From: an uncultured Collinsella sp.
GTDB taxonomy: Bacteria; Actinomycetota; Coriobacteriia; Coriobacteriales; Coriobacteriaceae
DNA: 8,815 nt
Assembly: GCA_900547505.1 (NCBI GenBank)
Contig: URGY01000068.1
Coordinates: 1 to 8,815 of the forward strand
Reading direction: 5' to 3'
Below, piece after piece: positions 5,521-8,815 of this stretch (its first letter is position 1; each line of letters begins with the position of its first letter). The translations under genes and the position numbers were made by a program. Under the pieces are notes generated by a model. The model did no database searches and was not told the origin of the DNA. It worked only from the letters and a program-made list of their open reading frames with translations.

Positions 5521-6441
5521 TTACAGGAGACCGTTGTCCTGGAGGACCTTCTTAATCGCCTCGACGTTCTCGCCGGTCATGGCCTTCACCGGGCGCGGCA
5601 TGGTCGGGCTGTCGAAGATACCCATGAGGTTCATAGCGGTCTTGAAGGCGCCGACGCCACCGGCATAGCCCTGGACGCCCGAGGTGACATCCCAGATGTG
5701 CGAAATCTCGTTGAGGCGATCCTGCTCGGCCTTGACGGTAGCCCAGTCACCAGCCTGAGCGGCCTTCCACTGACGCACGTAGCCCTCGGGCTCAACGTTG
5801 GCGAGACCCGGGACGGAACCGTCGGCGCCACCGAGGTAGGCGCCGTCGACAACAACCTCGTGACCGGTGAGAATGCTCATCGGATGGCCGTTCTTCTCGT
5901 TCTCCTGGACGAGGTAGCGGAACGAAATGTCATCACCCGAGGAATCCTTGACGCCGGCCAGAACGCCCTCGGCGCCGAGCTTGGCAAGGAGCTTCCAGGG
6001 GAGCTTGGTGTGGACGCACACGGGAATGTCATAGGCGAAGATGGGCAGGTCAAGCTCCTCGTGCAGGATACGGAAGTGCTCCTCGACCTCGGTCATGCCC
6101 TGCAGGGCATAGAACGGGCAGGTGGCGACGAGGGCATCGGCGCCCAGCTCCTGAGCGACCTTGCCGTGCTCGATCATGCGCTCGGTCTCGGTGTCGATGA
6201 TGCCGACCAGAACAGGCACGCGGTGATTGACGATACGGACGGCCTCGGCGATGATCTGACGACGACGCTCGTCGGTGGAGAAGACGACCTCGCCCGAGGA
6301 GCCCAGGAAGAACAGGCCATCGACGCCGGCATCGATCATGCGGTTGATGCTGCGCTCAAAGGAGGCAACGTCGAGCTGGTGGTCTTCGGTATCGGGAACA
6401 ACGACGGGAGGGATAACGCCGGTGAATTTCTGAGTTGCCAC
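5521..6441 (-). CDS. nanA: DHDPS/N-acetylneuraminate lyase family aldolase, probable NanA
   Basis: A class I pyruvate aldolase of the DapA/NanA family, 306 residues, probably splitting N-acetylneuraminate into ManNAc and pyruvate. The Schiff-base lysine is Lys165 in AGVKDSSGD and the catalytic tyrosine is Tyr137 in AYDIP, the same numbers as in E. coli NanA. The pyruvate carboxylate loop is LGSSGE (46-51). Positions that bind the sugar tail in E. coli NanA differ: the Asp of GYDE is His194 (GHE), and the region of Ser208 reads GADGSVPG with no matching Ser. Substrate is therefore inferred mainly from the adjacent nanK and nanE; a related 2-keto-3-deoxy acid aldolase is possible. The start is a GTG at 6441 with AAGGAG 6 bp upstream, giving the N-terminus MATQKFTGVIPPVV. 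In-frame codons up to 6525 precede the ribosome binding site and are not used. Confidence 0.85.
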   Translation of the reverse strand: MATQKFTGVIPPVVVPDTEDHQLDVASFERSINRMIDAGVDGLFFLGSSGEVVFSTDERRRQIIAEAVRIVNHRVPVLVGIIDTETERMIEHGKVAQELGADALVATCPFYALQGMTEVEEHFRILHEELDLPIFAYDIPVCVHTKLPWKLLAKLGAEGVLAGVKDSSGDDISFRYLVQENEKNGHPMSILTGHEVVVDGAYLGGADGSVPGLANVEPEGYVRQWKAAQAGDWATVKAEQDRLNEISHIWDVTSGVQGYAGGVGAFKTAMNLMGIFDSPTMPRPVKAMTGENVEAIKKVLQDNGLL

Positions 6442-6509
6442 AAGAATCTCCTTAGTTGTCTGGCGGGCGACCCTATGCCACCCACTCTTGTTGGCAGTGT
6501 CCAGGCCGT

Positions 6510-7361
6510 CTAGGCCAAAGAACACGGGTAGAACGTTTGGTTAAAAAAGTCGACGACTTCGTTTTCGAACGCATTGATGCGCTCGTGAGCGTATTTGGCA
6601 TAGATGATATGCCTCCGGTCACACTCAAGACCGTTGAACACGGCAAACTGGCCCTTGGGATCGCTCACGGCATCCATAAGCGATGTGCCCATGAGCACCG
6701 ATCCGCGCACCCGAGACGACAGAGCCTCGAGACCACCGGGAATTGGATTGGCAACCGCCGTGCAGGCAAGGCCCCGCTCGTCCAGAGCAGAAACCGCCAG
6801 CGCGACTCCGCCGCCAAGGCCCTCGCCCCATGCAAAGATGCGGTCGGGGTCCATGCCATCAAGATTGCGCGCCACCTTCGCCAGCGCGCAACCCCAACGG
6901 ACGCGCTCGACAAAAGCGGGCGAAGAAATCCCCCGCCGCAGGTCGTCCGCACCAGCAACATCGTCATCCAGCGCGAGGACGGCATACCCCATGGCGGCAA
7001 ATCTCGTCATGTGATGCCAGCCGCGCACAGGCCGATCGATGTCGTGGAACATCAGGCACAGCGGCACGCGCTCAGATACTCGGGCACGACCGACAGGCTC
7101 GATCAAACGAGCGTGAATCGCATCGTCACCGAGCTCAAAGGAAACCTCCGAGTAACGGGCGCAGGGGTTAACAAAATCAATCGCCGTAATGGCCAGGCCT
7201 TGAATCTCAAGATTCGAAGCGCATGTCTCTAAATCAGAAACATCTGCTTGGACACCACCGCGCCAGTCCCGATATTCTGCGAGCCTTGACGAAACCGTTC
7301 CAGGAATTCCCACGAGCCCGGGGACAATCAGCTCATTGACATTGCTCTCGCACTTAGACAT
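6510..7361 (-). CDS. AXE1-like alpha/beta hydrolase lacking the nucleophile serine (probable pseudoenzyme)
   Basis: A 283-residue protein clearly paralogous to the esterase encoded just upstream. RIFAWGEGLGGGVALA aligns without gaps with RVFVNGASQGGGLGIA of the neighbour. The C-terminal GQFAVFN...C..RH stretch also matches. In this alignment the catalytic Ser is Gly181 (codon GGC at 6821-6819), while the presumed Asp230 and His259 are kept. The HGYPG loop is replaced by HDIDR (106-110), and the GQGG motif after the next strand is gone. Two stretches of the active paralogue, of roughly 20 and 40 residues and including the lid region, are missing. The frame is intact, with a strong GGGAGGGGAGG ribosome binding site, so it is not a decaying pseudogene by sequence alone. 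Its ATG overlaps the end of the active esterase by 8 bp, implying coupled translation. A binding or regulatory partner of that esterase is inference. Confidence 0.82.
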   Translation of the reverse strand: MSKCESNVNELIVPGLVGIPGTVSSRLAEYRDWRGGVQADVSDLETCASNLEIQGLAITAIDFVNPCARYSEVSFELGDDAIHARLIEPVGRARVSERVPLCLMFHDIDRPVRGWHHMTRFAAMGYAVLALDDDVAGADDLRRGISSPAFVERVRWGCALAKVARNLDGMDPDRIFAWGEGLGGGVALAVSALDERGLACTAVANPIPGGLEALSSRVRGSVLMGTSLMDAVSDPKGQFAVFNGLECDRRHIIYAKYAHERINAFENEVVDFFNQTFYPCSLA

Positions 7362-8331
7362 GAGCCTCCCCTCCCTTGCAGAAAAACGGAATGATCAGAT
7401 CGTCAAAATCCTGAATCTCCTCGTGGCCAAAGCCTTCAAAGAACTCATGACGCTTTTCACAGGTCAGGTTGTTATAGACCGCAAACTGCGTCGCTGGCGG
7501 ACAGACAATATCGGCTGTGCCGGTGCCAAACAGCACAGGGCATTTGACCATGGGGGCAAAGTTCTTGGAATCGAAGTACGCCAGCTTGGCATAGGCTTCG
7601 TCAATACGAGTCGAGTCCTCGTCAAACCAGCGAGACCAATAGCGCAGGCCCTCGTAGGCAATGTCGTCGGCATCCAAATCCCAGACCAGGCGGAAATCTG
7701 ACAGGAAGGGATAGAGGATGGCGGCGCGATTGATAAGCTCGCTGTTAAGTGCGCAGGTCGCAATGCCCAAACCGCCGCCCTGCGACGCGCCGTTCACAAA
7801 CACACGGGCAAGATCGATGCCCTCGAGCTCGCGAACGATGCGGCACAGGATGCGAATATCTTGGTGCAAGCGGACATAGTAGAGGTTGGCCGGGTCGCCG
7901 TCGATACCGGCGACGATATGGCCCGCAACCGTTGTGCCCTCAAATCCGCCAATGTCCTCGGAGGGACCTCCTTGGCCGGGGCAGTCGAGGGCGATGAGTG
8001 CCATGCCCATGCCCGCAAACGATGCCTGCTCAAACCAGCTGCGGCTTGCACCTGGATACCCATGGAACTGAAGTACCAATGGCACGGGCTCGTCCGAGAC
8101 GGGTTTAAGGTACTTGGCATGAAGGCGAGCGCCACACATGCCGGTATACCAGAGGTCGAAAAGCTGGCAGGTCACGGCGTCGGTGACCGATGCCGCCTCG
8201 ATCGCATAGTCAAGCCCGACGGCGTCGGCCTCGGCCATGCGATCCTTCCAAAAGAGATCGAAATCTGATGGACGGGGCATGGCGCCTCGATATTCACCAA
8301 ATTGATGTTGTAGCTCCTGAGCACTTGGCAT
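7354..8331 (-). CDS. AXE1-family acetylesterase (acetyl xylan esterase/cephalosporin-C deacetylase type)
   Basis: A cytoplasmic carbohydrate O-deacetylase of the AXE1 alpha/beta hydrolase family, 325 residues, normal length, with no signal peptide. The N-terminus has the family pattern of ELQHQFGEYRG then DFDLFWKD (23-30). The oxyanion-side loop is FHGYPG (89-94), followed by DCPGQGG (116-122). The nucleophile is Ser183 in GASQGGG, the acid Asp274 in GTADIVCPP, and the base His303 in FGHEE. I chose ATG 8331 because the conserved N-terminus starts there; a TTG at 8346 is also possible, and neither has a well-spaced ribosome binding site. In this operon it may remove O-acetyl groups from sialic acid or a related sugar after uptake. 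From memory, an AXE1-type esterase also lies beside the pneumococcal nan locus. The native substrate is not shown by sequence. Confidence 0.92.
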   Translation of the reverse strand: MPSAQELQHQFGEYRGAMPRPSDFDLFWKDRMAEADAVGLDYAIEAASVTDAVTCQLFDLWYTGMCGARLHAKYLKPVSDEPVPLVLQFHGYPGASRSWFEQASFAGMGMALIALDCPGQGGPSEDIGGFEGTTVAGHIVAGIDGDPANLYYVRLHQDIRILCRIVRELEGIDLARVFVNGASQGGGLGIATCALNSELINRAAILYPFLSDFRLVWDLDADDIAYEGLRYWSRWFDEDSTRIDEAYAKLAYFDSKNFAPMVKCPVLFGTGTADIVCPPATQFAVYNNLTCEKRHEFFEGFGHEEIQDFDDLIIPFFCKGGEAHV

Positions 8332-8367
8332 GGCTCGTGAACCCAACCTTTCGAAATCGCAACGGAG

Positions 8368-8395
8368 GTGCGCCCGGCAAGGGAACCGGGCGCAC
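8368..8395 (-). other. Strong hairpin between the ABC ATPase and esterase genes
   Basis: A perfect 10-bp GC-rich stem (GTGCGCCCGG at 8368-8377, CCGGGCGCAC at 8386-8395) with an 8-nt loop lies 16 nt after the ATPase stop codon. No U-tract follows on either strand. It may be a U-less terminator or a 3'-stabilising structure that lowers expression of the downstream esterase genes. Confidence 0.6.
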
Positions 8396-8411
8396 GGGAG
8401 GGAAAGCGAGG

Positions 8412-8815
8412 CTACTCGCCGAGCTTGGGATGCAGCAGCGACGGCGCAGCGCCGAGCAGCATCTTGGTGTAGGGGTCCTGGGGGTGCTGGAAGACCTGCT
8501 TGGCCTCGCCCTGCTCGACGATCTTGCCGCCATTCATAACGATGATGTCGTCAGAGATATAGCGGACCGTCTGGATGTCATGGCTGATGAACACCATGGC
8601 CAGGCCGAGCTCCTTCTTAAGGTCGGTCAGCAGGTTCAGAATCTGCGCGCGGACCGAAACGTCCAGAGCCGAGGTGGGCTCGTCGGCGATGATGGCATCG
8701 GGGTTCAGCGACAGGGCACGGGCAATTGCGACGCGCTGACGCTGGCCGCCCGAAAGCTGGCCGGGAAGAACCTCGGCAGCGGAGCTGGGCAGACCGGCGA
8801 GCTCCAAGAGTTCCT
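8412..8815 (-). CDS. Opp/Dpp-type ABC transporter ATP-binding protein, C-terminal part
   Basis: The last ~133 residues of an ATPase from an ABC importer of the oligopeptide/dipeptide family, truncated by the window edge. The Walker A and Q-loop lie outside. Visible in order are the ABC signature LSGGQRQR, Walker B AIIADEPTSALD, the H-loop in FISHD, and the Opp/Dpp-type C-terminal extension QHPQDPYTKMLLGAAPSL, which marks this importer class rather than a generic ABC ATPase. The frame continues in both visible codons to 8815. It is upstream of, and co-directional with, the esterase and nan genes. Actinobacterial sialic acid importers include Opp/Dpp-like systems, so sialic acid or sialo-oligosaccharide uptake fits the context. 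An ordinary peptide transporter remains equally possible without the binding protein and permeases. Confidence 0.93.
   Translation of the reverse strand, partial: ELLELAGLPSSAAEVLPGQLSGGQRQRVAIARALSLNPDAIIADEPTSALDVSVRAQILNLLTDLKKELGLAMVFISHDIQTVRYISDDIIVMNGGKIVEQGEAKQVFQHPQDPYTKMLLGAAPSLLHPKLGE

Noticed and set aside
5470..6513. 347-codon plus-strand open frame
   Set aside because: It is antisense to the NanA-like aldolase, starts inside the 96-nt palindrome, and has shadow-type composition.
6442..6525. Upstream in-frame start for the NanA-like aldolase
   Set aside because: These codons precede the AAGGAG site of the GTG start and overlap the end of the upstream gene by 16 bp without family similarity.
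6510..7361. Calling the second AXE1-like gene a pseudogene
   Set aside because: It has lost active-site residues but keeps an intact frame, a strong ribosome binding site and an overlapping start, which fits a pseudoenzyme better than a decaying gene.

Overview
The window looks like the end of a contig from a high-GC actinobacterium. The best guess is a gut Coriobacteriia member such as Collinsella. This rests on the GC-rich coding sequence, the order rapZ-whiA-gap-pgk, and a host-glycan (sialic acid type) catabolic operon beside it; no 16S or other decisive marker is present. Every credible gene lies on the minus strand, so transcription runs from high to low coordinates. The first 41 bases are not genomic: they are an Illumina Nextera i5 index plus Read 1 transposon adapter, and genomic sequence begins at 42 inside pgk.

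Amino-sugar block (8815 down to about 3470), in transcription order: the C-terminal part of an Opp/Dpp-type ABC transporter ATPase; an intact AXE1-family carbohydrate acetylesterase; a second AXE1-like protein that overlaps it by 8 bp and has lost the nucleophile serine; a dihydrodipicolinate synthase/N-acetylneuraminate lyase family aldolase (probable NanA); a ROK sugar kinase (probable N-acetylmannosamine kinase, NanK); and N-acetylmannosamine-6-phosphate 2-epimerase (NanE). Together they suggest uptake of a sialic acid or related acetylated sugar, removal of O-acetyl groups, cleavage to ManNAc and pyruvate, phosphorylation, and epimerisation to GlcNAc-6-phosphate. NagA, NagB, a regulator and a sialidase are not in view. 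Three gene junctions of this block (ATPase/esterase, nanA/nanK, nanK/nanE) hold strong hairpins without U-tracts. Two of these are imperfect palindromes of 96 and 98 nt. A more conventional terminator follows nanE.

Housekeeping block (3438 down to 42): rapZ and whiA, 6 bp apart, with no yvcK between them; then gap (GAPDH) behind a 193-bp AT-rich promoter region holding a perfect 14-bp palindrome; a gap terminator; and the N-terminal 66 codons of pgk, cut off by the contig end.

No tRNA, rRNA, CRISPR array, insertion sequence or plus-strand gene was found. No gene-free stretch exceeds 300 bp. The most notable observations are the esterase/pseudo-esterase pair and the two long intergenic palindromes. 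No wholly new system is demonstrated.
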